Positions 6,084 through 6,084 of a stretch of DNA of 6,084 nucleotides are shown here, in pieces. Position 1 is the first letter of the stretch. Each line of letters begins with the position of its first letter. The position numbers and the translations under genes were made by a program. Origin of the DNA: Kiritimatiellia bacterium (GTDB lineage: Bacteria > Verrucomicrobiota > Kiritimatiellia > RFP12 > UBA1067); contig JAGCPM010000026.1 in NCBI GenBank assembly GCA_017965685.1, positions 1 through 6,084 on the forward strand, given 5' to 3'. A model generated the notes under the pieces. The model had not been told where the DNA came from. It saw only the letters and a list, made by a program, of their open reading frames with translations, and searched no databases.

Positions 6084-6084
6084 G

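Noticed and set aside
1..6084. CRISPR array, IS element, tRNA, riboswitch or phage module
   Set aside because: Coding sequence fills the window. I saw no spaced direct repeats, terminal inverted repeats, tRNA-like cloverleaf or mobile-element protein motifs.

Overview
The window is a gene-dense, GC-rich piece of a bacterial chromosome. An RND efflux pump implies a Gram-negative cell with an outer membrane. The MurA-type enzyme carries Asp where most bacteria have the fosfomycin-reactive Cys, within a PPPGGD-IGRRR loop. With the GC-rich, ATA-tolerant codon use, this would fit a PVC-type lineage (Verrucomicrobiota, Kiritimatiellota, Lentisphaerota) or another anaerobic gut or sediment bacterium, but taxonomy is a guess from a few features.

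Layout. Positions 1-605 (+ strand) hold the 3' two-thirds of a pyridoxamine/pyridoxal kinase gene running in from the left edge. Everything else is on the minus strand and reads right to left as one compact run: the C-terminal half of an AcrB-like RND transporter (edge-4710), a HAD-family phosphoglycolate-phosphatase-like enzyme (4709-4059), a SWIM zinc-finger protein (4062-3478), a 55-codon small ORF (3481-3314), an OppD/DppD/NikD-type ABC ATPase (3330-2533), a KtrA/TrkA RCK potassium-uptake regulator (2536-1880) and murA (1880-594). Every junction is a 1-17 base overlap or a direct abutment. The kinase and murA converge and overlap by 12 bases. There is no intergenic stretch, so no promoter or terminator can be placed between genes. 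The promoter for the minus-strand run must lie to the right of the window or inside coding sequence.

The genes do not form one recognisable pathway. They cover drug/solute efflux, 2-phosphoglycolate-type phosphate removal, a possible nucleic-acid or protein-binding zinc protein, peptide/nickel-type import, potassium homeostasis and the first committed step of peptidoglycan synthesis. This looks like a housekeeping run held together by translational coupling.

The points worth a second look are: (i) an in-frame TAG at codon 235 of an otherwise intact, normal-length murA; (ii) Asp118 at the fosfomycin-target position; (iii) KtrA has no ATG, GTG or TTG start that keeps its nucleotide-binding loop, and the best start is CTG; (iv) a small ORF with a strong Shine-Dalgarno that looks like the detached C-terminal tail of the SWIM protein. 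I see no tRNA, rRNA, CRISPR array, insertion sequence or phage gene, and no clear new multi-gene system.
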